Source of the DNA: Brassica napus
Taxonomy: Eukaryota; Streptophyta; Magnoliopsida; Brassicales; Brassicaceae
NCBI RefSeq assembly: GCF_020379485.1
Contig: NC_063448.1
Coordinates: forward strand, 5,045,726-5,109,725
Direction of reading: 5' to 3'
Length of the DNA: 64,000 nt
Each line of letters opens with the position of its first letter. Position 1 is the first letter of the stretch. Below the pieces are notes generated by a model, which saw only the letters and a list, made by a program, of their open reading frames with translations, made no database searches and was not told the DNA's origin. Both the position numbers and the translations under genes were made by a program. This document shows positions 10,117-21,749 of this stretch, piece by piece.

Positions 10117-13100
10117 ATGAAGAATCAAGTAATCCCCATATTTGATGGAGAGAAGTATGACTTCTGGAGCATTAAGATGACAACCATTCTCATGACCAGG
10201 AAGTTATGGTATGTGGTTGAAGAAGGCGTAGGAGCCCCACCAGCACAAGTGGATGAAACCCCTGAAACAGCAAGGGCAAGATCGCTTAGAGAAGAAGCAA
10301 TGATGAACGATACATTGGCTTTGCAAATTTTGCAAACTGCCGCATCGGATCATATCTTCTCACGGATTGCAGCAGCATCAACATCCAAAGAGGCGTGGGA
10401 TGCATTGAAGGAAGAGTATGAAGGCTCTCCTCAAGTTCGTTTGATTAAACTTCAAACGTTGCGAAGGGAGTACGAGAATCTGAAGATGTATGAGAATGAA
10501 GACATTAAAGTCTTCACGGATAAGAGAGTTGAATTGGCAAATCAATTAACTTATCATGGTGAACAGAAGACAGATGTTCAACTCATATAGAAGATACTCA
10601 TCTCTCTCCCAGCCAAGTTCGATAGCATAGTCAGTGTGTTGAAGCAAACAAGCGATTTGACTTCAACAAAGATGGCATAGTTGATCGGGATTTTGAAGGC
10701 TCATGAAGCAAGGCTGGCTGCAAGAGAAGAAAACACCAGTGAAGGAGCATTCGATGCTCGTGTTAAACACATAAATTCTGGTGTTACACAAGACAACTCA
10801 AAGCGCCAAGGAGGCAAGAAGTGGTGTGGTTACTGCAAGAAGAACAACCATACCGAGAGCGAGTGTCTGAAGAAACAGAAGAAGGATGATCCAAAGAAGG
10901 ATCACAGAAGTAACAAGGAGTGTTACAATTGTGGCAAGTTAGGCCACTTTGCAAATCAGTGCTACTCAAAGAAGAAAGAGAAGGCACATGTAAGTCTCGA
11001 AGAAGACTTGAATGAAGATCACATGTTGTTCCGTGCAAGCGAAGCATCAACAACAGTGATGGAAGATGTCTGGTTAGTAGACAGTGGAGCAACTAATCAT
11101 ATGACAAAGGAGGAGAGTTACTTCTCAAGGCTTGATAGGAGTATCAAGTTTCCAATAAAGATTGGAAATGGAAGCACGGTCATGACAGCCGGTAAAGAAG
11201 ATATTACTGTCATGACAAAAGGTGGCAAGAGGACCATCAGAAATGTGTTCTTGGTTCTGGGTTTGGCAAAGAATTTGTTGAGTGTTCCACAAATTGTTGC
11301 AAGCGGATACCGGGTGAGATTCCAAGAGAAGAGATGCATCATAGAGGATGCAAAAGGAAGGAGGATAATGGATATCCCAATGACTCACAAAAGCTATCGA
11401 ATCAGGATGAGTTCGGCTCAGGTAGAAGAAGCCATGAGCGCTAGTGAGTAAGGAAAGATGGAGACATGGCACAAGAGACTTGGTCATGTAGGCGACAAAG
11501 GTTGCAACAAATGCAAGACAAAGACTTGGTAAAGGGATTACCAAAGTTTAAAGTCAAGAAGGAAGCGTGTGAGGCGTGTAGACTTGGAAAACAATCACGC
11601 AAAAGCTTCCCAAAGGAATCTCAAACTAAGACAAAAGAAAACCTTGAGATTGTACATACGGATGTATGTGGGCCGATGCAGCACCAGTCTGTTGATGGAA
11701 GCCGATACTTTTTGCTATTCCTGGATGATCATACTCACATGTGTTGGGAATACATCATGAAGCAAAAGTCAGAGACATTCTCACTATTCAAGAAATTCAA
11801 AGCAATGGTGGAGAAGCAATCGGATTGTACCATCAAGACGCTGAGATCTGATGGAGGTGGTGAGTTCACTTCACGAGAATTCAACCGGTTCTATGAAGAA
11901 GAAGGAATCAATAAGCAAGTCACCTTGCCTTATTCACCACAACAAAATGGTTCAGCAGAGCGCATGAATAGGACCTTGGTGGAGATGGCTAGATCAATGT
12001 TGGCAGAGCAAGACTTACCGCTCAAGTTATAGGCATAAGCGATATACACTGCCTCATATCTTCAAAACCGTCTGCCATCAAAGGCAATAGAAGAAGATGT
12101 CACTCCTATAGAGAAGTGGTGTGGACACAAGCCAAATGTATCACACATGAAAATGTTTGGTAGCATATGCTACATACATGTCCCGGATCAAAAGAGGAGG
12201 AAGCTAGACGTCAAGGCAAAGCGTGGAATCTTTGTTGGATATAGCAACCAATCCAAAGGCTATAGAGTTCTCATCTTGGAGAATGAGAAGATTGAAGTAT
12301 CAAGAGATTCCGAGTTTGAAGAAAGCAAGAAGTGAGATTGGAAAAGGCAAGAAGAAGTGAGGAAGACATTGAAGTTGTCTATGGAAGACTCTCACTCGCC
12401 TGAGGAACAAACCGAAGTCACATCCAGCCCTGAGGAACAAACCGAAGGTACTTTCAGTCCTGTTTTCATTCAAAATGATGATCATGATACTAGTAGTGGA
12501 GAAGAAGAAGCTTCTGAGGCACCAAGTAAGTTCATGTCCATGGTTGATATCATAGAAAGGGCACCGAGAGTAGAGCTTGATGAAGCGGCTCAAGCTATAG
12601 AAGCTTGTCTTCATGCACATGAAGAACCATACACTTATGATGAAGCGTGTGGTACCAAGGAATGGAGAGAAGTGATGAATGAGGAAATAGCCATGATTGA
12701 GAAGAACAAGACGTGGGAACTAGTGGGCAATCCAAAGAAGAAGAATGTGATAAGTGTGAAGTGGATCTACAAGATCAAGACCGATGCAAACGGCAATCAC
12801 ATCAAGCACAAGGCGCAACTAGTTGCAAGAGGGTTCTCTCAAGAGTATGGTGTTGACTATCTTGAGACGTTTGCCCCTGTCTCAAGACATGATACAATAC
12901 GAGTCATACTTGCCTATGCGGCTCAGATGAAGTGGCGATTGTATCAGATGGATGTGAATTCAACTTTTCTCAATGGCGACCTCAAGGAAGAAGTGTATGT
13001 CACACAACCGCCTGGGTATGTGACACAAGGGAAGGAACACAAGGTGTTAAGGCTACAGAAAGCTTTATATGGTTTAAAGCAAGCCCCAAGGGCATGGTAT

Positions 13101-14141
13101 GGAAGGATAGATTCATACTTTCTTCAAAACGGCTTTGAGAGGAGTATGAATGATGCGGCCTTATACATCGTGAAGCAAGGAGGAGATGTGTTGATCGTGA
13201 GTCTATATGTGGATGATATAATCATCACAGGAAGCAACATTCAGAGCATCAACACATTCAAGGAGAACAAGAAGAAAGAATTCGAGATGGTGGATCTTGG
13301 ATTGTTGAACTACTTTCTTGGAATGGAAGTAATTCAAGACGTGGAGGCATATTTCTTTCACAAGAAAAGTATGCAAACAAACTTGTAGACAAGTTTGGGA
13401 TGCGAGACAGCAAGAGTGTAAGCAACCCACTTACACCACAAGGAAAAGGAGTTGAGGATGACAAGGAGTATGGAGATCCGACTAAGTATAGAAGTATCGT
13501 TGGAGGGCTTTTGTACTTGTGTGCATCAAGACCTGATGTGATGTATGCAAGCACCTTTCTCTCAAGATACATGTCATCACCTCGCATGAAGCACTACCAA
13601 GAAGCCAAAAGGGTGTTAAGATATGTCAAAGGAACATCAAGCTTTGGAGTGTACTTCACAAGCGTGGAAGAACCAAGACTTGTAGGCTACTCGGACAGCG
13701 ATTGGGGTGGTTCTAAGGAAGACAAGAAAAGCACTTCAGGTTATGTGTTTACTCTTGGATCAGCTATGTTTTGTTGGCAATCAAGCAAGCAACAAACAGT
13801 GGCGCAATCAACGGCTGAAGCGGAGTACATAGCCGTATGTGCAGCAGCAAATCAAGCCGTGTGGTTACAAAGACTATTTGAAGATTTTTGAAGGAGGCAT
13901 TCTGATCTTATGTGACAACAAATCAGCAATAGCAATTGGGAAGAATCCGGTGCAACACAGAAGGACGAAGCACATAGAGATCAAGTACCATTTCGTGAGG
14001 GAAGCTGAGCAAAAAGGAATCATTGAACTAGAGTATTGCAAAGGGGATGATCAACTCACAAACATTCTCACAAAGGCATTGGACGGTTCAAGGTTTGAAG
14101 ATCTAAGGAAGCAGCTTGGAGTCAAGTCGAGATATGATTAA
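10117..14141 (+). pseudogene. Copia gag-pol polyprotein, broken by stops and frameshifts
   Basis: Domains appear in order. Gag begins MKNQVIPIFDGEKYDFW, with a CCHC zinc knuckle CYNCGKLGHFANQCY near 10918-10965. The protease has WLVDSGATNHM near 11071. The integrase has the HKRLGH zinc-binding start near 11470, then HTDVCGP, LRSDGGGEF and QNGSAERMNR. The RVT_2 reverse transcriptase has YVDDIIITGS near 13207, and RNase H has YSDSDWGG near 13690. The reading is interrupted by in-frame stops near 10588, 10678, 11449, 12030 (two close together), 12333 and 13388, and by frameshifts near 11460-11520, 13390 and 13880. The element therefore cannot make its own proteins. Most stops look like single transitions from Gln, Trp or Glu codons. 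Confidence 0.9.
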
Positions 14142-14148
14142 GGAGAAG

Positions 14149-14464
14149 TGTTAAACTATAATCTAATCTCTCCTTAATACATTTACATAAGTTAGTTATT
14201 TATGTTATTACACAAAGAGTTGTAACTCTTCATGTTGTGTCATTTAGTATAAAGAGTTGTGTCTCTTATACTTGTAATGATTCGATCTCTATATAAAGAT
14301 CAATCATTTGTTGTAAACCATATCACATAATCTCAATAATACAAAAAGTATTTTCAGAAAAGTTTATAAGCCTGAAACGTCTGTCTTATCTTATTATTCT
14401 CTCGAACTCGTGTGTAACACACAGTGATCGTTGTGTAACACAAGCGGTTGGTAAAAAATTAACA
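14149..14464 (+). repeat. Copia 3' LTR
   Basis: A 316-bp repeat of the 5' LTR. It is preceded by the polypurine tract at about 14140-14148 and followed by the target duplication AGGCA at 14465-14469. Confidence 0.9.
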
Positions 14465-14590
14465 AGGCAGACAAGAAGAATTCAAGAAACCACATTACCC
14501 CATCCTCTCAAACAAGGAGAGAGCTTGTGGAGTAGAGATGTGCAAGCAGCATATTCTCGCATTTTTTATCTGGGAAGAACTTTTCAGATC
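14465..14590 (-). pseudogene. PPR protein pseudogene, upstream part (right of the Copia insertion)
   Basis: On the minus strand this reads ...QALSLFERMG...CGFLNSSCLPYNHM and then runs into the Copia insertion. The continuation YISEMIKELKTKTSPD is on the far side (about 9620-9680). Joining the two sides across the target duplication restores the typical PPR order. There is already a stop in this short piece, and the N-terminal half of the gene is not recognisable beyond about 14590. Confidence 0.6.
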
Positions 14591-14599
14591 TTAGATATC

Positions 14600-14836
14600 A
14601 AATCCAAAGAACAATGAGCTCAAAAATCAATCTCCACTTATCAGATAACTAACAGTGAACACTAAAAATCAATCCACTTAACAGATAACAACAGTTTTAC
14701 CAAAATGTCTTCTTTATCAATCCACTTAACAGTCAAGAAACTCAAAATCAATCCACTTATCAGTGCTTACAACTCAAATAATATATCAGAATCCACTTAG
14801 CAGATAACTGATCAATCCACTTATCGCAAGCAAGTA
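14600..14836. repeat. Dispersed short repeat AATCCACTTATCAG (about six copies)
   Basis: The motif aatccactta(t/a/g)cag and close variants recur at about 14629-14644, 14665-14680, 14720-14733, 14748-14762, 14789-14803 and 14813-14826, with unequal spacers of about 10-45 bp that often include 'agataac'. I recognise no known family. The cluster lies just 5' of a short exon-like ORF on the plus strand and just 5' of the PPR pseudogene on the minus strand. Confidence 0.6.
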
Positions 14837-14941
14837 ATGGGATCAATCGAGAAACCGAAGCTCCCTAACGATCCGATTAAGCTTGATCCTACTTGCGAAC
14901 GGTATGGCCTTCTTCTTTCCATTTCCGTTTGGTATACGTAA
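14837..14941 (+). other. Short exon-like ORF, unidentified
   Basis: A 34-residue ORF starts ATGGGATCAATCGAG and reads MGSIEKPKLPND...DPTCERY. Its balanced composition is unlike the surrounding AT-rich DNA, and a possible donor site (CG/GTATGG) falls inside it at about 14911. It may be the captured or orphaned first exon of a host gene. I do not recognise the protein and see no continuation downstream. Confidence 0.25.
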
Positions 14942-15756
14942 GGCTTAATAGCCTCCCTCCCCTCCTAGCTGTGTAAAAATTTGAAGTCATGGCTGCTTGC
15001 TAATGATATATGGGGAAGATAATGTAAGTAATGTACCTATTATTTATTATTTGGCCCAAAGTCCGCCTATTACATAATGGATTAGTTTTTTTTAACTAGT
15101 CCAATTAGATTTTAATCCGTCTTTTAAAGGTTAAAATCTATAACTGAAAATTATTTTATTTTTCAAAACGGGAGATTTATATGAAATAAATTTAAATATT
15201 ATATGCATTTTTATAATATAAATATTTTTATAGCGAAAAATAAATAATTTTATTTTTTATATTATTAGAGATAAAGAATCAGATCAAATCTACCCGACTT
15301 ATTTTTTTAATTAAAAGACTGTTATGTGTTTTCAATACACAATATTACTTTTCTGATTTACATTCGCTTTAAAATTTTTAATTTTAAATGACTCATATAT
15401 TTTATATGACCTCTATATGTAACATGATTTATAATATAAATTTTATCTATGTTTAGTTTCTTACATGAAACATATATCTTTATTCAATGTGCAAATGTTT
15501 TTGTCGGCAACTTATATATAATACAAATTTTGTCTTTAATATTCCGTTTGTATTACTTTAAGTGATTTTTAAGGTTTTTTCACAAAGATTAAACAAAATA
15601 CAATATTTTATGTAATTTATCTTGGTTACATAAAAGTAACATTAAATAAAAATAGTTCAACAAATAGAAGAAAATATAATATTTTGTAATTAGTCATAAA
15701 TTCCAACTGACATTAAATTGTAGAGAAATTAGTAGGTATATACACATAATTTGGAG
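14942..15756. other. AT-rich intergenic region
   Basis: No gene recognised. A string near 15094-15130 (actagtccaattagattttaatccg) resembles a decayed minus-strand Helitron 3' end but lacks a clean hairpin. Confidence 0.35.
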
Positions 15757-16649
15757 AAATTGCAAAAATACCCTATTACCATTTGTTTTTCTTTGAACAC
15801 CAAAAAACTCCTATGAACCTACCGCCTCACTATAGTGTACTATGAGATTATGTGTCAAAGTTAGAATCTATAACCCCCTATAACACGCATTGATATGTAT
15901 TATATTGTTTCTCTAACAATCACTTGTTGTAAAGTAAATTGAAATATCAACGAACTCAGATTTTCATGAACCTAAATCAAGGGCAGATCATTTCTAGTGA
16001 TTTGTGATGATGATACTTAGGGATCTATCTTTTCTCTTTTTCTTCTTCTTCATCCTCAAGCCTCATCAACTTCGCCAACACCTCATCTCCACCGTAAGGG
16101 CGGGAGTTTGTGTGCCAAATGTGCTCCTTCGCCATAGTTTTTTTTTGGAATCTACCACATCTCCGCCTGATGAACTCTTCTTCAAAGGTTAAATTCTCTC
16201 TCTATATGTTTTTACGTGGTTCTTCGTGTTGTTTATATCTAAGCACCATGTAAACATTGATTCTAAGGAGCTCTTTCATCTCATTTTCAAACGATGGGAC
16301 AAATCACCATTAGAGGTTCATTAAAGATAACATATGAGTTAGCAGTTTTGGACATACTTAGTCGTTACATTTATTTTTCTGATTAGAAACCACAAAATAG
16401 GTGATGCTAACATATACATATTTATTTAGTTTCTACAAAATAAGTTACTGGTAATTGTTCGATGCCACAAATAGGTACCATGCGCTTACACATGTTTGGA
16501 TAGTTTGTACAAATAGGTATCATGTTCTACCGTTATCAGGTAAATGTTAAGTTAGATGTTACAAGCTAATGGATAACTGATTGTTAATATATTATGAAAT
16601 AGTTGTTGTTAGTTGATGTATTGTTTGTCACCAATCTGTATGCTAAGAC

Positions 16650-17705
16650 TGATAACCCAAATGTACAGCAAATCACCTGCATGATCGGAGTTCACAGGGG
16701 CGAGGAAGCCACACCAACGATTCATTCGAACAAGACAAAAAGGCAAAAACCACAGGGGGCAGTTCGTCGAACAGTTGGAGAGCAAGCCTCCAACTCGTGG
16801 TTTTGACGATGTTGATAAGGGGATGGATGGTGACGCCGATTTCACTCTCTCTCGAGATGTAGTGAAGCGAGATCTGATAATTTCTTACTTGATGGGTGTA
16901 TTTGTGAGAGGACTGAAGCAACCACTGCAGGATCAAGTCAGGCTATTACAACCTTGTAATCTGACAAAAGGCAATGGACTTGGCAGTACGATTTTGGGTA
17001 CGGAAGGAAGCGATGATGAGGAGAGCAAGAGGAATCGGACTGGGGTTCTCCAAGGATAACTAACTCTTCGTTGGCTGAGGGAGGAGTCAAACTTGCTCAA
17101 GTTAGAAGAAGATCAGTCGCAGGAAGCCTATGGTTTCCAGACTCAGGAACACATAAGCGAAAGAGGACAGTGGTCTAAGTTGCAAGATGTATATGATAGG
17201 GATGTGAAACAAGCCAAGACAACTATTATAAGGGAGAAGACGCATGATTGGAAGGCTCTTTAGGTTACCACAGCTGAGGTGAGTTATTGGATAGACTGCC
17301 TTGAGAAGCACTGGCATGAACACCACATCCAAGAGAAAGACAAGCTATGGTTGGTTCAGCAAAGTCTACAGGGCGTATTAGGTGATTGGATCAAGGAGTT
17401 AATGGAAATGAAGGTCCCCAACAATTGGGAAGAGCTAAAAAGATGGGACAAGTGAAGAAATAAACCACTTTTAGAGAAGAAACAAGAGGTGACAAGAGAA
17501 GATTCAGTGTTACACATCGGTCTGGGAGTTCAGCAACAAGGTTCGGTGGTTGATTAGGAAGAGATTTGAAGCTGTTTGTCTTAAGGCGACCAACTTACCA
17601 GGCCAACACTTGGAGGAATGGTTTTTACAAGGCCTAGCTCCAAACATCAGAACCGCAATTCAACATTGCAACCAAATAGTATTTGTTCACATGATGGAAT
17701 GATTA
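16650..17705 (+). pseudogene. Ty3/Gypsy-type gag remnants
   Basis: Three scraps read like plant Ty3/Gypsy gag polyproteins: LMGVFVRGLKQPLQDQV near 16893; a WLVQQSLQGVLGDWI...WEELKRWDK stretch at about 17347-17454; and LPGQHLEEWFLQGLAP with NIRTAI at about 17595-17655. They lie in different frames with stops between them. There is no protease, RT or integrase. This is a degraded, rearranged gag-only relic. Confidence 0.5.
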
Positions 17706-18186
17706 AAGAGTTACAATACTACACTCTAATACATTGAAATCGACATCATATAACTATAAAAAGACATAAATCGAAAACACTAATTTGTATAAGTTAAAGT
17801 CTAAACTATAACTTAGGAATCACTAAAATCTGTCATGTTAACATACTAAATTCTAAATTGTTAAACAAAAAAAAAATCTTATTCACTTTTTATGTGATTT
17901 AGGGTATTTGGTTTGAATCCTATCTAATTTAGAGTTTAGGGTATGAATCCTATCTAATTTATGGTTTAGGGTCACATGGCCATATGGATGAACCTATCAT
18001 TAAGAAAGAGGAGGTTCTCCCCAAGATCGATCACGACAACCGTAATCTCACATTTCAATTACAAGTATTTGTAATCGCTATACAACGACTAGATTTCTAT
18101 TAACTGATAAAGTTTCCATTAGATGCTATATATTACTTCTTGTGAACATACAATAAATGACTTGTAAACTTATATACAATATGTTG

Positions 18187-18530
18187 TCATTAGCTGATAC
18201 ATGTTTAGTTAGATGTTACAAAACATATTATCATTTTAATAATAATTGATAAAATGCTAAAAATAGCTATTAATAGCTGATACGTGATTTGGTAGATGCT
18301 ACAAAAATTTGGCTTGCTAACTTTTATCATTATCGTCAAACTTCTTTGCTTAAAAATAGATGTGTTATATGGTTTGTAAATTTTTGCAAAATATTTTCAT
18401 TAGCTGATACATGTTTAGTTAGCTGTTACAAAACATGTTTTTTTCTTTTTAGAATGGTTGATATGATTTTAAAAGTATATATTATTAGCTGATATATGAT
18501 TTGTTAAATGTTACAAAATAGGTTATCAGC
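18187..18530 (+). repeat. Imperfect subterminal repeat array (GCTGATAC...GTTACAAA)
   Basis: Four copies of a unit of about 35 bp (attagctgatacatg, then tttagttagatgttacaaaa) start near 18190, 18269, 18406 and 18484, separated by AT-rich spacers. Weaker versions occur at about 16545 (ttagatgttacaa) and 18100. The spacing and divergence suggest subterminal transposase-binding repeats of the enclosing DNA element. That role is inferred. Confidence 0.55.
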
Positions 18531-18653
18531 AAACTAAATCATTATATGTTGAACTTATATGTTATTTACGGTTAAAAATTATTGTATCATATAAAATCAA
18601 AAAATATGATAAGATTGAGGTCATTGTTTTTTTTGTCAGCAACTTAAACATGT

Positions 18654-19020
18654 TCATATAGACTCTGCAAACCAAACTGGTAGCTCTGCATCCATATGGA
18701 CAACAAACGACAGTTGCTTCCTTGCACTGCGTGCGAGACTATCCGCCTTTAAATTATGTGTCCGTAGTATATGAATGATCTATGAGCTATGGAAACTTTT
18801 CTTCAATATCTTCATGTTTTCCAAATAACTTGTAAAGGATGACCATTTTTATGGTTCCGAAACCATCTTCACCAACTGAGGACAATCGGTCTAAAGATAA
18901 TCCGTTGCAAATGTAACAATAAGCTGTTTGAGATTTCTCATACATTACATTGCCCAAATGAGAACCTCTATCTCCGAGTGAGGAGGATGCTGACTCGCTC
19001 CTGTATTCCTCACTCCCATT
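18654..19020 (-). pseudogene. LINE-type RNase H-like domain fragment
   Basis: A single minus-strand frame, broken by three stops, reads EIEVLIWAMQCM, then FATDYL.TDCPQLVKMV, then HNLKADSLARSARKQ with FVVHMDAELPVWF before a terminal stop at 18656-18654. This is the conserved C-terminus of plant RVT_3/RNase H-like domains derived from LINEs. It is non-functional and lacks the upstream domain. Confidence 0.65.
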
Positions 19021-20022
19021 AAACCATCAAAACCTTCCAATATGCTATAACACCCTTGTTTCGAGAAAATTTCCTGATTTTTTCCATGATTTTTTCCATG
19101 ATTTATCCATAAAACACCATATACCTGTTGCTTCTGGGACAGAGGTCATTGGTTTCATTATATGATAAGTATATGTTTATACTTTATATTAAACAAGTTA
19201 TTTACTAACAACTCCTATAGTATTTGATGTTAAAACTTAGCATTAAATGTTCTCTGTTAACATAATATACTGTATGTTCTCTGTAAATTATCGATTCACT
19301 AAACTTTTGATACCAATTGCAATACCTAATTCATCGATGGAAGATTCATAAATTGGGAACACTTTTTGATTTGATGGTGACGAATACGAGTTGAAGATGA
19401 GTAGATTAGTGTAGACCTTATGTTGGAAACATAGTAGACAACGATCAAAGAGTTGATGAGAAAATTGGTGGTGTATTTGAGGAGAAGATTCTTACTTCAA
19501 TTAAGATTGAGAAGAAATCTGTCTATTAAAAGGAAAACTTATTAGAAAAAAGAAATATATGACATACAAAGAGAAACACGATAGAGAGAAAAAAAAAGAT
19601 GATCAATATTGGGACAAAGGCAAAACTGTAAATTTATATTCGTTTGTGCTATAGGGGTTTTTGTTTTACATGCCAATAGGGTATTTACTTAATATTAGAA
19701 TCATGTATATTCAGCAAATTCTGTCTTATTTTAATGAGCCTTATTCTCATTGATATAAGAAGAATATAGAGTATTATATTATATCGGCCTAACACATTAA
19801 AAATAATTAAAGCCCAAGCAATTTATGGCTAGAAATCTGTAATAGACCAAGCACATCGAGAGAACTTTAAATATATGTCCACGTGGAGGCTGGAAAAGGC
19901 AGCAATACTGATGTGGTTTGTGAAGAGAGTGAGTTTTACTGTATCCAAAACAAAAGAATTTGAATATAGTATATATATGTTTTCCCAATCAAGGCTGAAA
20001 ACCACACGATAAAATAGGTAAA

Positions 20023-20300
20023 CAAGCTTGGAGGAAAATGAAAAATCCGGAATGCTTGATGGCTAAAGTGTTAAGATCGAGCTAGATATTTTCTAGATAT
20101 AAATATACTTGTTGCAGTACAGAGGAAAAAGCTTCTTACGATTGAAAGTCTATTCTTTATGGAAGGAACTTAGTTAAAAAGGAATGTGGTATGTGATTGG
20201 TAACGGAACATCAATAGGCATGTGGACAGATTCATGGATTCCAGACCATGCACCACGAGCGAGGACTCAAAATATCATTGCGTGTAGTGTCAACCAGTTT
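20023..20300 (+). pseudogene. LINE reverse transcriptase C-terminal fragment
   Basis: The pieces QAWRKMKNPECLMAKVLR, SILYGRNLVKKGMWYVIGNG and IGMWTDSWIPDHAPRA follow one another with stops and a frameshift. They match the segment just after the RT domain in plant L1-like LINEs (zf-RVT region: GRxLLxKGxRxxIGNG...WxDPWIP). Upstream RT and downstream RNase H are missing, so this is a truncated relic. Confidence 0.65.
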
Positions 20301-21230
20301 TTTTATGGCATAAGCTAATCAATGGGATGAACAAAATCTGAGAGAAGTTGTAATAGACGAAGAGATTGAGGTAATTTATTTTTTGACAACGCATTTATTA
20401 GAGAAGAGAGTGGATAAATTTTTAAACTACATATACATAAAATTTCTATTTTAATAATTTAATTGTATTTATAGCATATTTATGTGTTTATGTATCAGTA
20501 ATAAGATATATACAAAACTATATTTGAACATTTGGTTGAGATATATTTATAAAGATTAAAGTGATAAGAAGTATTATGTATTTATATTTGATTTATTATA
20601 TAAAAATAATGAAAAGTAAATAGGGTTTAAAGGGCCTCAAAAGTTGAACCTCAGCAGGTTTAATGAGTTTGACATTTTAGGAAATATATTGTTTTGAGTT
20701 TGAGGATCGGTTGGAGAACAAAATACATCAAAATTTGGGTTTGGAGGCTTGTTGGATATGCGGATATACAGTCAATGATGAGTAATCATAGAAATGTAAC
20801 AATCAAACACAAACTCACTCATATTAATGCCCAACACATAAATATATTATTGGTGGTTCTGGAAACTAAAATTAAGTCTATGTTATGTTGAATATCTTTT
20901 AAGTAATTTAATGATCTTAATGTCCTTATAAATGTATCAGTTAAGGCTATACTTCTTCCCACCATGTTATATATAAATGTCTAAATACTACATATAAACA
21001 TGCAGATTAATATATTACATATACATATATGATATGTCACATATGAATGTCTTCATACTACATAAAATGATAGCTTTCATATACATATATATATGATCAG
21101 TTTACATAAGAGGATACAGCTTATCATCATGAATAATAGAGAAATGTAAACATCAAATCTAAGGATCATGTTTATGCCCACACATATGTGCTTCGTCCAT
21201 CTAGTTGTACAAAAAAATAGAAAGGAAAAA
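20301..21230. other. AT-rich intergenic region
   Basis: No gene recognised. The ORF at 20694-20891 shows no domain. Repeated CATATA/TACATAT motifs occur at 20990-21090. Confidence 0.35.
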
Positions 21231-21249
21231 ACACTTATCAATATTTGTT

Positions 21250-21275
21250 ACTAAGGGAAACCCGCGCTACGCGCG
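21250..21275 (-). mobile_element. Helitron-like 3'-terminal hairpin
   Basis: A near-perfect GC-rich palindrome (CCCGCGCTACGCGCGGG, about 21262-21278) lies in AT-rich DNA. On the minus strand it is followed by TTTCCCTTAG and T, close to the hairpin-plus-CTRR end of Helitrons. The terminal tetranucleotide is not an exact match and no 5' end was found, so only this end is called. Confidence 0.35.
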
Positions 21276-21749
21276 GGATGTATTGTATTTTTTATTTAAG
21301 TTATATATATAATTTTGAAATAAATTTATTTATTTTTGTAAGCAATTTTTGTTTGTTCGGATTTGCATTTGGATGTTTGTTTGGTTTTATATATTTTGTG
21401 ACTGTTTCTAGTTCGGTGTCTTTTAGGTTACATTAAAATACCTATACTACATATTTTTAGGCGTGAAGTTACATTATAGCTTGTGATTTCTTCTTCTTGT
21501 TCTTTAATATACGTTGTGTTATAATCCTAAACTTCTGTGAGTATTGTAAATTTTGATAAGATAGATTTTTCATTTTATTGGTTGAGAATTTGTGCTAGCA
21601 TGTAATTTAGACAAAATATATTAGTAAATGAATTAAAATTGAAAAAGAATATATTAACTGCAACAAAATTAAACTGCATCAAGCAGAAAGTATCAAAAGA
21701 AACAGAATGAGCTTGGTGTCAAGAAGAAAAAATGGTAAACCATTCCCCG

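Larger units (their letters stand above)
9686..14464 (+). mobile_element. Ty1/Copia LTR retrotransposon (complete structure, defective coding)
   Basis: A 4779-bp element with LTRs at 9686-9997 and 14149-14464 that begin TGTTAA and end TTAACA. It is flanked by the 5-bp target duplication AGGCA (9681-9685 and 14465-14469). A primer-binding site TGGTATCAGAGC, complementary to initiator tRNA-Met, directly follows the left LTR. A purine tract (aaggagaag) directly precedes the right LTR. The domain order gag, protease, integrase, RT, RNase H is that of Copia. The two LTRs differ by about nine substitutions and one small length change, roughly 3% by eye, so insertion was recent in evolutionary terms. 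It landed inside an already or subsequently dead PPR gene. Confidence 0.93.
15757..19700. mobile_element. Putative composite DNA transposon with inverted ends
   Basis: The left side (about 15768-15825) and the complement of the right side (about 19640-19700) share an ordered series of short blocks: AAATACCCTATT, then a CAT-containing segment, then an AAAA-rich piece and CTCCTAT/CCCCTAT. This fits long, decayed inverted terminal repeats of a Mutator-like element. The outermost right bases and the target duplication are not clean. Inside are a retrotransposon gag remnant, a repeat array and an RNase H scrap, and no transposase was recognised. The boundaries are inferred. Confidence 0.4.
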
